The notes under the pieces were generated by a model, which searched no databases, was not told the origin of the DNA, and saw nothing but the letters and a program-made list of their open reading frames with translations. This document shows, piece after piece, positions 35,223 through 46,059 of a stretch of DNA of 64,000 nt. Origin of the DNA: Pedobacter duraquae (GTDB taxonomy: Bacteria > Bacteroidota > Bacteroidia > Sphingobacteriales > Sphingobacteriaceae); the NCBI RefSeq assembly GCF_004362245.1, contig NZ_SNWM01000002.1, positions 868,001 through 932,000 of the forward strand, written 5' to 3'. Both the position numbers and the translations under genes were made by a program. Position 1 is the first letter of the stretch; each line of letters begins with the position of its first letter.

Positions 35223-36209
35223 ATGAGACCAAATATTAAAAATATTGCTGTATTGACTTCAGGCGGTGACGCACCCGGAATGAATGCCTGTATAAGGGCT
35301 GTCATACGTACTGGTATCTACAATGGTATCAATATGTTCGGCGTTATGCAGGGTTACCAGGGATTGATCACCAATAACATCATTCCAATGGATGCCCGTT
35401 CTGTAAGCAATATCATCCACCTAGGTGGTACTATACTAAAAACTGCCCGTTGCCTGGAATTCAAAACGAAAGAAGGAATGCAACAGGCTTATGATAATTT
35501 ACAAGCCAGAGATATTGATGCGCTTGTCGTGATTGGTGGAGACGGAACTTTTACAGGGGCACAACGCTTCTCCAAAGAATTTGGAGTGAAGGTTATCGGT
35601 GTACCTGGAACAATTGACAATGATTTGTACGGATCGGACTTTACACTGGGATACGATACTGCAATGAATACGGTAATAGAAGCAATCGACAAAATCAGAG
35701 ATACTGCAGATGCTCATGACCGCTTATTCTTTATTGAAGTGATGGGTCGCGATTCCGGCTGTATAGCACTAAGAAGTGCTGTTGCAACTGGAGCAGAGGC
35801 AGTGTTGCTACCGGAAAAACAAACTAGTTTAGACGAACTGATCACGCAGTTGGAAAGTGGTGCATCAACAAAAAAAACTTCAAGTATTGTGATTGTTTCT
35901 GAAGGACATAAAGCCGGCGGAGCGTATGACATTGCTAATCGTGTTAAGGAAAGATTTAACCACTACGATACAAAGGTTACTATCCTTGGACACCTGCAGC
36001 GTGGCGGCAGTCCAAGCAGCTTCGATCGCATCTTAGGATCCAGATTGGGATTCGCTGCCGTAAATGAATTACTGAAAGGGAATACTGAACAGATGGTTGG
36101 CCTACGGGGCAACGATGTAAAAACAACAAGTCTGGATGAAGCACTTAATAAACATTCATTCAAGCTTGAAGCAGATCTATTAGAAATGGCAAAAGTGTTA
36201 TCGATATAA
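35223..36209 (+). CDS. pfkA: ATP-dependent 6-phosphofructokinase
   Basis: Committed step of glycolysis, fructose-6-phosphate to fructose-1,6-bisphosphate; 328 residues. ATP site GGDAPGMN (14-21), GGDG at 105-108 of the ATP-using subgroup, and the catalytic TIDND block (Asp132) are present; the C-terminal GHLQRGGSPSSFDRILGSRLG is typical. Operon head: a BadF-type gene follows after 4 bases and gapA after a further 4, a layout that ties sugar entry to two glycolytic steps. Its promoter contains a candidate operator. Confidence 0.97.
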   Translation: MRPNIKNIAVLTSGGDAPGMNACIRAVIRTGIYNGINMFGVMQGYQGLITNNIIPMDARSVSNIIHLGGTILKTARCLEFKTKEGMQQAYDNLQARDIDALVVIGGDGTFTGAQRFSKEFGVKVIGVPGTIDNDLYGSDFTLGYDTAMNTVIEAIDKIRDTADAHDRLFFIEVMGRDSGCIALRSAVATGAEAVLLPEKQTSLDELITQLESGASTKKTSSIVIVSEGHKAGGAYDIANRVKERFNHYDTKVTILGHLQRGGSPSSFDRILGSRLGFAAVNELLKGNTEQMVGLRGNDVKTTSLDEALNKHSFKLEADLLEMAKVLSI

Positions 36210-36213
36210 TATT

Positions 36214-38062
<1,849 letters not shown>

Positions 38063-38064
38063 GG

Positions 38065-38126
38065 CCTGTTCAAACAGGTTTTCTATTTGGTTAGAATGGG
38101 GATGTCGCAAATGTGGCATCCCTTTC
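38065..38126 (+). terminator. Two consecutive hairpins after gapA
   Basis: First hairpin CCTGTT-CA-AACAGG (38065-38078) followed by TTTTC; second GGGATG/CATCCC (38099-38122) followed by TTTCTTGTTTT. The first is tight, the second has a longer loop; together they should end the pfkA-gapA transcript. Confidence 0.65.
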
Positions 38127-38187
38127 TTGTTTTATAGCCTTTTTTTATTTTATGCTGCCAGCAATTGTTAAACTCTGTTAAAATAAT

Positions 38188-38240
38188 TACGACATATTCA
38201 TATTACTACGAATCTTTCGTATGTTTACAATGTATTCGTA
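38188..38240. promoter_or_regulatory. Three tandem BlaI-type boxes, 19-bp period
   Basis: Three 15-bp boxes start at 38188 (TACGACATATTCATA), 38207 (TACGAATCTTTCGTA, a perfect dyad) and 38226 (TACAATGTATTCGTA), each separated by exactly 4 bases. The middle box matches the one upstream of blaI at 43730 at 12 of 15 positions. They surround a TATGTTTA -7-like element (38220-38227), so binding would repress the operon starting at 38257. Confidence 0.72.
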
Positions 38241-38256
38241 ACTAAAATATTTAAAA

Positions 38257-39201
38257 ATGAAAAAAAACAGCCTTTTAACATTCGTCGTAATACTTCTCCA
38301 AGCAAGTATAGCAACGGCACAAAAAGCAGACACCGTTCGTGCCAGAGTATCATACACCTACAGCATTGTAGAAAATACAAGTAAACCCGACAGCACACGT
38401 GAGGAACAGATGATGTTGCTTTTAGGAAAAAATGCGAGTTTGTACACCAGCCTCGACAAAGTGGTAGAAGCCGAGAAGCGGAAGAAAGAAATGGAAGAAA
38501 TGGCGAAGCAATTTGAACAGGGTCTCATTAAAAATATAAAAATGAGCCCTGGTAAAAGAACCACGGGAAATGACATCTACATATATCGGAATGAAAAAAA
38601 AATGTTCACGAAACAGCGGATCGTCAACAATTACCTCACCGAAGATTCAATGCCAGCGATCGATTGGAAGTTAAGCAATGATACGTTGACCATATCGGGT
38701 CTGAAATGCCAAAAAGCAACTGCTTATTTCAAAGGAAGGGATTACACCGTCTGGTATTGTCCGGAGATACCATTTAGCAGCGGTCCCTGGAAACTCAATG
38801 GCCTTCCTGGCCTTATCGTGCAGGCTTCTGACTTAAAAAAAGAAATTAATTTTAAATTTGATGGCTTTGAGGTGGTGAACGCATCAGAAATTAAAACACA
38901 AATGCCCGTTGCCAAACCTCAGGCGGTCATTCCTGGACAAGTGATGGTGATTGGCGGGTATGAAGGCACCAATCTGACAACCGCCAGCATTATAGAATTA
39001 CCAAAAGACGCGATAAAAACTACCGAAAAAGAGATCAACAATCTAAAAGAGGCTTTGCGCAAAGACCCTGCTGGATTTATAAATTCGAGTATGGGTGGAA
39101 TGAGTGGTGATTCCAAAGTAGTTTTTAAAGCTGCCCCAGGGAGCACTACAGTTAAACCTGCAACCGTACTAAATACCATTGAATTACCTGAGAAAAAATG
39201 A
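38257..39201 (+). CDS. GLPGLI-family secreted protein
   Basis: 314-residue exported protein of the GLPGLI family, named for a conserved motif seen here at residues 182-187 within PWKLNGLPGLIVQA. Signal peptide MKKNSLLTFVVILLQASIATA. Function is unknown for the family, which is confined to Bacteroidota as far as I know and often lies beside an outer-membrane receptor. The stop codon overlaps the start of the following receptor-like gene by 4 bases (ATGA), so they are co-translated. Controlled by a tandem BlaI-type box array. Confidence 0.9.
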   Translation: MKKNSLLTFVVILLQASIATAQKADTVRARVSYTYSIVENTSKPDSTREEQMMLLLGKNASLYTSLDKVVEAEKRKKEMEEMAKQFEQGLIKNIKMSPGKRTTGNDIYIYRNEKKMFTKQRIVNNYLTEDSMPAIDWKLSNDTLTISGLKCQKATAYFKGRDYTVWYCPEIPFSSGPWKLNGLPGLIVQASDLKKEINFKFDGFEVVNASEIKTQMPVAKPQAVIPGQVMVIGGYEGTNLTTASIIELPKDAIKTTEKEINNLKEALRKDPAGFINSSMGGMSGDSKVVFKAAPGSTTVKPATVLNTIELPEKK

Positions 39202-41861
39202 AGAACATCATTTTAATTCTTTCAGGCATGCTTATAATGATGAGCATGCCTGCCACTGCTCAACTGCGTATTTCAGGAACGGTTAAAGATAAACAACAGA
39301 AACCAGTGTCTTCAGCGAACATTACCTTGAAGACAATTGAAGGAAATATTCTCACTTATACTTCAAGCGATGTTAGTGGCAGATATACGCTTAATTTTCC
39401 CACAAAAAAAACGGGTACACGATTGGAAATAACCAGTCTTGGCTTTGCAAAAGAAAGTATCGATATAATAGAAGAGCGGCAGGTATACGACGTCACGCTT
39501 TCTGAAAGTTCAATTGCCCTGCCAACTGTAAAAATCAAAAACAGACCTACCTTAAAAGTAAGCGGCGATACCCTGAACTATAAAGTCTCTGATTTTAGTG
39601 ATAAACAGGATCGCGTACTTGGCGACGTACTGAAAAAAATGCCAGGAATAGAAATGGCAGCCAATGGAAAGATTAGCTATAATGGGAAGCCCATATCAAA
39701 CTTCACAATCGATGGTGATAATCTACTGGACGACAAATATAATATAGCCACCAAAAGTATCCCCCAGGGCGCAGTTGATAAGGTACAGGTTGTTCAAAAC
39801 GATCAGCCTGTAAAGATGCTACGAAACAAAACGAACAGTGACGATGTCGCCATCAATATCACCATAAAAGACGAAGCGAAGCTTAAGTTGATGGGCGAGT
39901 TAAGTCTCGGCGCCGGTGTACCTGGCAAATTTGATGAAAATGCCAGCGGCATGATGTTTAAAAAGAAATATAAGGGTATCAACTACCTCAAAGCAAACAA
40001 CATCGGAAAGGATCCTGCAGAAGACCTGATCTCTCATAATTTCTCTGATTATATGAGCCGACTTACTAAATCTAAACCCGACCCTTTTCTTTCCAGTGGT
40101 GCCGCTGGAGTACCAGACCTGCCGCAAAACAGATATCTATTTAACCAGGCGGCGTTACTCAACACAAACAACCTGTTCAACCTGAAAAATGATCTGCAGC
40201 TTAAGACCAACATTTATTATGTGCGCGACAGGCAGCTCAGGGATTACTCAAAAACAACTGATATCACCTTACCCACAGGAAACATCAGATATACGGAAGA
40301 TCAGCATAATGTTGCTCATCCAGATCAACTGCACGTTCAGGCAACACTCAATGTAAATAAAGACAAATTCTACATGAAAAACACCTTTGTGGCCGACTAT
40401 AATCCAAGTAGGTTCCAGGTAGCATTAAATACGAATGGCGCCAAGCTTGATCAACAATTAAAGCAGCAAATGTTAGATATATCAAACGAATTTGATTATA
40501 TGAACACGCTTAAGTCAGGGAATATCTACACCTTATATTCCTACGTTAACGCCATAAACCGACCCGAAAACCTTGATATAAGTCCCGGTATCAATGAAGA
40601 CATTTTAAATAGTGGACTACCCTATCAGACGCTAACACAACATGTGCAGATGCCTTCGTTTTTCACAAATAACTATGGCACATTTAAAAACGTCTTCGGA
40701 AAATTCACACAATCTTTAAAAGCAGGCTTCAATTTCCAGGCCCAGAACCTCAGTTCGTCTTTAACTGCGATGCAAACTAACCAAGCCGAAAATCCCGCGC
40801 TTAGCAATGGTACGAATGACCTGGATTGGAACAAAAAAGGTGTTTTTGCTGAAGGAACATACGAATATCTTGGTGAAAAACTCAAAGCCACTTTGAATCT
40901 ACCTTTGACACTTCAGCATATAGCGTACAGTGATGTACAATATAAAATGGATGAACAATTAACTAAACTACTTTTCAACCCCCGACTCAGTTTAAAATAT
41001 CAAACAAGCATTGAAAACTATCTGCTACTTGCTTTAAACCGCAAAACTGAGCTTGGAGACATAGATGATGTTTACCGCGGCGCAATACTGAGAAACTACA
41101 GAAGTCTCTTTGCTAACAACGCTCCCATTTCCGAACGAAATATCAGTTCTGCTGCATTGTCATTTAATTACCGAAAAGCAATTTCTATGTTCTTTTTTTC
41201 GGTGCAGGCATCGTATACGCAAGTTAACCTGAATACGATTTCATCAAGTATTCTCAGCAGCAACCTGCAACAAAGAATAGTACTTCCCTTCGAAAACAAC
41301 ACCGATGTATATAACTTATCCGGAAGTATCAGCAAATACCTAATCCCGTTTCGCACTACCATTAGCGGTGGTTTAAACTATGCTTATAATACATCAAACC
41401 AAATCCAGAATAATGAACTACTTCCGTTCACCACGACCAATAGCGGGTTAAAATTGGGCATACAAAGTAAACTTACTGCATTACTCAACCTGGATTATAA
41501 GCTGAATTATAACAATTATTCCAACAAAACCGCAGTCAACAATGGGCTTAACAACAACTTCAACAAACTTAACCAGCAACTGGAACTCAGTGCAACACTT
41601 TTCAACAGTGTGTATACAACCTTATCCGGGGAACACATGCTCAGTCGCCAGTCAGGACAAGAAAATCTAAGTTACCTGTTTGCTGATCTGAAATTCAGGT
41701 ATACGGTGGCGAAAATTCATACTGATTTCGGATTCAATATTACCAATCTCGCTAATATTAAAACCTACAGTGCAAATACGCAATCAATCAACTCATTCAC
41801 CTCGGCTACGTACAATATCCCAGGCCGAATTGCACTCTTGAAAGCAACTTTTAATTATTAG
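39198..41861 (+). CDS. TonB-receptor-like outer-membrane barrel protein
   Basis: 887-residue outer-membrane protein. Signal peptide (MKNIILILSGMLIMMSMPATA), a carboxypeptidase-regulatory-like beta-sandwich at about 23-110, a plug-like region at about 145-225 (LGDVLKKMPGIEMAANGKISYNG, then DGDNLLDDKYN), and a long strand-rich barrel ending in ALLKATFNY. No SusD gene is adjacent, so it is of the GLPGLI-partnered type, not the glycan-uptake SusCD type. Possible roles are uptake or export of an unknown peptide or cofactor. The gene end overlaps the convergent M56 peptidase gene by 11 bases. Confidence 0.85.
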   Translation: MKNIILILSGMLIMMSMPATAQLRISGTVKDKQQKPVSSANITLKTIEGNILTYTSSDVSGRYTLNFPTKKTGTRLEITSLGFAKESIDIIEERQVYDVTLSESSIALPTVKIKNRPTLKVSGDTLNYKVSDFSDKQDRVLGDVLKKMPGIEMAANGKISYNGKPISNFTIDGDNLLDDKYNIATKSIPQGAVDKVQVVQNDQPVKMLRNKTNSDDVAINITIKDEAKLKLMGELSLGAGVPGKFDENASGMMFKKKYKGINYLKANNIGKDPAEDLISHNFSDYMSRLTKSKPDPFLSSGAAGVPDLPQNRYLFNQAALLNTNNLFNLKNDLQLKTNIYYVRDRQLRDYSKTTDITLPTGNIRYTEDQHNVAHPDQLHVQATLNVNKDKFYMKNTFVADYNPSRFQVALNTNGAKLDQQLKQQMLDISNEFDYMNTLKSGNIYTLYSYVNAINRPENLDISPGINEDILNSGLPYQTLTQHVQMPSFFTNNYGTFKNVFGKFTQSLKAGFNFQAQNLSSSLTAMQTNQAENPALSNGTNDLDWNKKGVFAEGTYEYLGEKLKATLNLPLTLQHIAYSDVQYKMDEQLTKLLFNPRLSLKYQTSIENYLLLALNRKTELGDIDDVYRGAILRNYRSLFANNAPISERNISSAALSFNYRKAISMFFFSVQASYTQVNLNTISSSILSSNLQQRIVLPFENNTDVYNLSGSISKYLIPFRTTISGGLNYAYNTSNQIQNNELLPFTTTNSGLKLGIQSKLTALLNLDYKLNYNNYSNKTAVNNGLNNNFNKLNQQLELSATLFNSVYTTLSGEHMLSRQSGQENLSYLFADLKFRYTVAKIHTDFGFNITNLANIKTYSANTQSINSFTSATYNIPGRIALLKATFNY

Positions 41862-43359
41862 CTTTTTTAGCATAGATAAAAATTGCTTTCTGCTCCTTAT
41901 TTTCAGGGTCTGGCTTCACTTTGATCTCTGTGATATCGTCAGGATTAAGTTTAGCCAGATCTTCTGGAGTAATACGCTCATCATTGATATAACGGCCTCC
42001 ATTTTTAATCATCTTACCATAACCTATTACTTTTACGTTATCCAGCAACACCGTTTTGGAAGCCGAACCTTCTTCAGCAGTTTGGCCACGGAATCTAACA
42101 ACAGGTTCTCCTTTTCCTTTCTGATCATCACGATAGATGAAATTAACTTTTATAGCTTTTACAGTTGCCGAATCCAAATTAATTGGTTTACGAAATTCAG
42201 TTGTATTATATCGTACCATAACAACAGTGTTAGCACCTCCATTTTGTTCTGCAACCGGCGCAAACGAAATCGGATTTACCTTTTTAGCCGTTGTATCTGT
42301 GAGAACAGATCTTATGTGCACAGGTAAGCTACCCGGAACTTTCTTATTTTGTTTCTTTTTCGACTGCCGTTTAACCTTTGAAGATGCGTTCTTACCCGAC
42401 ACCGATATTTCAATACCATTCTGATCTGAGGAAGGTGCTAAAGTCAGGACATCTTTGGCAACTGCTAATGTATTTTTAAATACACTACTATCTTTAACTT
42501 CCTTTCTGAACAACGTAAATGCAGTTGTTATCAACAACAATACCGGCAACAAAAACAAGTACCTGACCAGTTGAAAACCAGACGATCGCTTTTTATTCAT
42601 CATCTGGATCCTGCGCTTTATACCAGTTACATTGAAATTATTCATCAGCCCCGAAGGCTGTGCCAATAGTTGTGGACTCAACATACTATACTGGTAAGCA
42701 CGGCGATCTACACCTTTCTGCAATACATTCTGATCGGTTATAAATTCAACGTTTTCTTTTACCGCTTTACGCATATACCATACCCCCGGATTAAACCAAT
42801 AAAATACGGTACTGAGTTCTGCCAATAAAATATCAACCGTGTGCAGTTGTTTAACATGCACCTGTTCATGCTCTAGAATGGCGTTAATCTCCTCTGATGC
42901 ATGATGGTCAGGATTTAAATAGATATTTTTCCAAAATGAAAAGGTACTCACCTCGCCGTTTAAAAAACGAACTGGATAAGCACTTACCAAACCAGGAACA
43001 GATTTGCGGTGTATGAGATAGAGAGAGTAAAACCTGATAGCCATTTTTAAGGCCATAAATAACACCCCCAGCCAAAAAATCACTTTCATAATCAACCAAT
43101 AATCAACTTCTGCTGCCTGTTCTGCAACTGTATAAACTTGTGGCAACGCCGATGCGAGTGGCTTGATTAGATTCTCATGCCGCCCAAAAATGACCGCAGG
43201 ATCTATAAAAGGATAGACACTTGAAAAAACAATCCCTGCAATCAGGAAAAATCTATTCAGCGTATAAAAAGTAAGCTTTCTCAATACAGCATAGTATGCG
43301 ATACAGAATACAATTAGCGCAGCATTTACTTTAAGCAGAAAAATAAACAGTTCAGGCAT
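41851..43359 (-). CDS. BlaR1-like M56 membrane metallopeptidase with plug-like tail
   Basis: 502-residue membrane sensor-protease. Three N-terminal membrane segments, then the zinc-binding HEQVH (His164, Glu165, His168) in the AILEHEQVHVKQLHTVDIL block, the downstream EFITDQNVL glutamate/aspartate, and a fourth membrane segment near 275-292. In BlaR1-MecR1 systems this domain cleaves the partner repressor. There is no penicillin-binding sensor domain; the C-terminal half (about 300-502) is periplasmic and ends in YINDERITPEDLAKLNPDDI...IFIYAKK, which resembles the end of a TonB-receptor plug domain. Lies 4 bases after blaI. Confidence 0.85.
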   Translation of the reverse strand: MPELFIFLLKVNAALIVFCIAYYAVLRKLTFYTLNRFFLIAGIVFSSVYPFIDPAVIFGRHENLIKPLASALPQVYTVAEQAAEVDYWLIMKVIFWLGVLFMALKMAIRFYSLYLIHRKSVPGLVSAYPVRFLNGEVSTFSFWKNIYLNPDHHASEEINAILEHEQVHVKQLHTVDILLAELSTVFYWFNPGVWYMRKAVKENVEFITDQNVLQKGVDRRAYQYSMLSPQLLAQPSGLMNNFNVTGIKRRIQMMNKKRSSGFQLVRYLFLLPVLLLITTAFTLFRKEVKDSSVFKNTLAVAKDVLTLAPSSDQNGIEISVSGKNASSKVKRQSKKKQNKKVPGSLPVHIRSVLTDTTAKKVNPISFAPVAEQNGGANTVVMVRYNTTEFRKPINLDSATVKAIKVNFIYRDDQKGKGEPVVRFRGQTAEEGSASKTVLLDNVKVIGYGKMIKNGGRYINDERITPEDLAKLNPDDITEIKVKPDPENKEQKAIFIYAKKANN

Positions 43360-43363
43360 GAGG

Positions 43364-43726
43364 TTAGGCTTTAGGGTTCTCTATCAAATTGATGATTTCT
43401 TTAAGTTCTTCAGCGGTTATTTTCTTGTCTTTTGCGAAAAAAGCGACAAGTTCTTTGTAGGAGTTCTGAAAATAATCGTTTACAAATCCGCTCATAAAAC
43501 GTTTTTTATATTCTGCTTCCTTAACCTTCGCGCTATAACGATATGCGTTTGCAAATTTTTCGCTTTTTAAAAAGCCCTTTTTTTCCAGATTCTTGATTGT
43601 AGAAGCAAGCGTTGTATAAGGTGGTTTAGGCACCGCCATCACCTCCATAAAATCTTTGATAAATCCAGCTCCAAACTGCCACACTGCCTGTAAGGCTTCC
43701 TCTTCCTGTATTGATAACTTCTCCAT
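43364..43726 (-). CDS. blaI: BlaI/MecI-family repressor
   Basis: 120-residue winged-helix repressor from the ATG at 43726 (MEKLSIQEEEALQAVW); an in-frame upstream extension would cross the operator. The recognition region reads KPPYTTLASTIKNLEKKGFLKSEK and the C-terminal helical part serves dimerisation and is the cleavage target in homologous systems. It is co-transcribed with the M56 peptidase gene. Its own promoter holds two boxes with the same design as the array before the GLPGLI operon, so it should repress both. BlaI here names the family; a link to beta-lactams is not implied. Confidence 0.9.
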   Translation of the reverse strand: MEKLSIQEEEALQAVWQFGAGFIKDFMEVMAVPKPPYTTLASTIKNLEKKGFLKSEKFANAYRYSAKVKEAEYKKRFMSGFVNDYFQNSYKELVAFFAKDKKITAEELKEIINLIENPKA

Positions 43727-43729
43727 AAA

Positions 43730-43763
43730 TACGATTGTATCGTAAATATACGAAGAATACGTT
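43730..43763. promoter_or_regulatory. BlaI-type boxes at the blaI promoter
   Basis: Perfect dyad TACGAT-TGT-ATCGTA (43730-43744), then at an exact 19-bp offset a second box with a perfect left arm (TACGAAGAATACGTT, 43749-43763). Between them lies a near-consensus -7 element (minus-strand TATATTTA) with TTTG 18 bases further upstream. The placement suits autorepression. Confidence 0.7.
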
Positions 43764-43785
43764 AACATCAAACACTGAGCATCTT

Positions 43786-43819
43786 AAAAAAAATGCCAGG
43801 TCATCCAACCTGGCATTTT
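43786..43819 (-). terminator. Terminator downstream of tRNA-Cys
   Basis: Perfect 12-bp stem AAAATGCCAGGT / ACCTGGCATTTT with a CATCCA loop, followed on the minus strand by a T tract. It lies 60 bases downstream of the tRNA-like gene and keeps its transcript out of the blaI promoter. Confidence 0.88.
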
Positions 43820-43879
43820 AAACAATCAAAACTTAGATCTAACCAAACATCTAAACTAATAAGCTGAGAATCAGCTAGG

Positions 43880-43950
43880 ACGTCAAGGACGGATTCGAAC
43901 CGCCGTAGAAGGTTTTGCAGACCATTACCTAACCGCTCGGCCACATGACT
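43880..43950 (-). tRNA. tRNA-Cys (GCA), mismatched, possible pseudogene
   Basis: A 71-base cloverleaf on the minus strand. Anticodon loop CTGCAAA gives anticodon GCA (Cys), the T loop is TTCGAAT, the discriminator base is T as required for Cys, and the D-loop is of the Cys type. However, pairing is imperfect: A1-G72 and T6-T67 mismatches in the acceptor stem (AGTCATG against CTTGACG), a T28-T42 mismatch in the anticodon stem and a wobble in the T stem. CCA is not encoded. It may be a functional but weak tRNA or a decaying copy. Confidence 0.75.
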
Positions 43951-44041
43951 CTATTGACAATACAAATATATAAATAGTCTACTAATTTAGTATACTTTAA
44001 TAAGATAAAATGAGCTAGTGACAATAAAATGACAATATCCT

Positions 44042-46036
44042 TTATTTAATCTGTTTCAAGACCACTGCTGCGAGTGCGGGTACGTCCATGAGGATGGATA
44101 AGTCTCTCCCATGACACGGTATTTTTTCTGGCAAGTAAGGAAAATTTCTCACCTTACCGCTTCCAAAAAATTCTGTGGCATCAGTATTAAAAACTTCTTT
44201 CCATTTTGATCCTGAAGGCATACCAATTCGATATCCTTCGCGAAACACCGGAGTCAGATTTAAAACAACAACTAATGTGTCTTTATCATTGTTGGATCTT
44301 CTGATATATGCATACACTGAATGTTGTGCATCATCTGCATTGATCCATTCAAATCCTTCATAAGAAAAGGCGTTTACATACAATGCCGGTTCCGACCGGT
44401 ATAACTTGTTTAGGGCCTTAACGGTCCGTTGCATGCCGGCATGGGAATCATATTGCAGCAAATGCCAGTCCAGCGACCTCGTAAAATTCCATTCGCCATT
44501 TTGGGCGAATTCATTACCCATAAAAAGAAGTTTCGTCCCCGGCTGGGTGAACATATAAGTATAGAGCGTCCTTAAGTTCGCAAACTTCTGCCATTCATCA
44601 CCCGGCATTTTATAGATCATAGACGATTTACCATGCACTACTTCATCATGAGAAAAGGGCAGCATAAAACGTTCTGTAAAAGCATACGTAATGCTAAACG
44701 TAAGCTGATGGTGATGGAATTGCCTATTGATGGGATCGTTTTTGAAATATTTCAATGTGTCGTTCATCCAGCCCATCATCCATTTCATACCAAAGCCCAA
44801 TCCACCAGATTCTACTGAATGTGTTACACCCGGATGTGTGCTACTTTCTTCAGCGATTGTATGTACACCTTTGAAATCCTTATAGACCACTTCATTCATG
44901 TCCTTAAGAAATTGTATAGCACCTAAGTTTTCGCTACCTCCAAATTCGTTGGTTGCAGCTTCTTCAGCCTTTCTAGAAAAGTCATAATATAACATAGACG
45001 CTACTGCGTCTACCCTTAGTCCATCAGCATGAAACTGATCCAGCCAAAATACTGCATTACTGATAAGAAAAGACCTTACCTCATTGCGGTCGTAATTAAA
45101 GATATAAGACTTCCAGTCAGGATGAAACCCTTTACGCATATCTGCATGTTCATAAAGATGCGTGCCGTCAAAATCGTACAAACCATGTGCATCTCCAGGA
45201 AAATGGGAAGGAACCCAATCCAGAATTACACCGATATTATTCTTATGCAATTCTTCAATCAGGAACATGAGGTCCTGAGGCGTCCCATGCCTGGAACTTG
45301 CCGCATAGTAGCCTGTTATCTGATATCCCCAGGATGGAAAATAAGGATATTCCATCACGGGCATAAGCTCAACATGCGTAAATCCCATCTCCAAAATATA
45401 GGGCACAAGGCTCACTGCAATCTCATTATAACTAAGTACCCGCTTAGGCTCTGATGGATCCCTTTGCCATGATCCCAGATGGAGTTCATAAACCGACATT
45501 GGTTGATCTAGCGCAGTCAATTTTGGACGTTTACTGATCCAGGCTTTATCCTTCCATTTGTACTCAGTATCCCAAACTATAGATGCGGTTTGTGGGGGAT
45601 GCTCCCAGCGACTCGCAAATGGATCTCCTTTTTCCCTGATCACTCCGTCAAAACCTACGATTGAATACTTGTAAACAGTACCTTTCAAAATCCCGGGGAT
45701 AAATCCTTCCCAAATTCCCGAACTATCCAATCGTCTGAACAACGTATAACCTGTTTTATCCCAGTCGCTAAAATCACCCATTACCCCAACACGCTGCGCA
45801 TTGGGTGCCCAGACTGCAAAATAAGTACCTGCAACACCGTCAACAAGTACCAGATGCGCGCCCATTTTCTCATAGAGCCTAAAATGCTTCCCGCTAATAA
45901 ATAAAGCAACATCGAAATCTGTGAGTAAACTATAAACCCACACCGGTTGATCCGAACCAGCGGTAAATACAGGATTATTCTTCTTAACTGAAACAGCACT
46001 TTTTATGGAAGGCTTTTCCTGTTTTACTTTGCTCAT
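44042..46036 (-). CDS. glgB: 1,4-alpha-glucan branching enzyme
   Basis: Forms alpha-1,6 branches in glycogen; 664 residues. N-terminal carbohydrate-binding (CBM48) domain at about 55-150, then the GH13 barrel with motif I DWVPSHF, motif II GLRVDAVAS (nucleophile Asp), motif III IAEESST (acid Glu) and motif IV FSHDEVVHG, and a C-terminal beta domain. The SHDEVVHGK block marks branching rather than other GH13 enzymes. Last gene after the GH31 glucosidase (23-base gap), so probably co-transcribed. No glgA or glgC in the window. Confidence 0.96.
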   Translation of the reverse strand: MSKVKQEKPSIKSAVSVKKNNPVFTAGSDQPVWVYSLLTDFDVALFISGKHFRLYEKMGAHLVLVDGVAGTYFAVWAPNAQRVGVMGDFSDWDKTGYTLFRRLDSSGIWEGFIPGILKGTVYKYSIVGFDGVIREKGDPFASRWEHPPQTASIVWDTEYKWKDKAWISKRPKLTALDQPMSVYELHLGSWQRDPSEPKRVLSYNEIAVSLVPYILEMGFTHVELMPVMEYPYFPSWGYQITGYYAASSRHGTPQDLMFLIEELHKNNIGVILDWVPSHFPGDAHGLYDFDGTHLYEHADMRKGFHPDWKSYIFNYDRNEVRSFLISNAVFWLDQFHADGLRVDAVASMLYYDFSRKAEEAATNEFGGSENLGAIQFLKDMNEVVYKDFKGVHTIAEESSTHPGVTHSVESGGLGFGMKWMMGWMNDTLKYFKNDPINRQFHHHQLTFSITYAFTERFMLPFSHDEVVHGKSSMIYKMPGDEWQKFANLRTLYTYMFTQPGTKLLFMGNEFAQNGEWNFTRSLDWHLLQYDSHAGMQRTVKALNKLYRSEPALYVNAFSYEGFEWINADDAQHSVYAYIRRSNNDKDTLVVVLNLTPVFREGYRIGMPSGSKWKEVFNTDATEFFGSGKVRNFPYLPEKIPCHGRDLSILMDVPALAAVVLKQIK

Positions 46037-46059
46037 TTATCTGGGTTTAAATTACTAGG

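Noticed and set aside
43364..43726. blaI taken as a beta-lactam resistance regulator
   Set aside because: No beta-lactamase or penicillin-binding sensor is nearby; the partner peptidase lacks that domain.
45029..45454. 141-residue plus-strand frame
   Set aside because: Opposite strand of glgB in a conserved catalytic region; no independent promoter or family.
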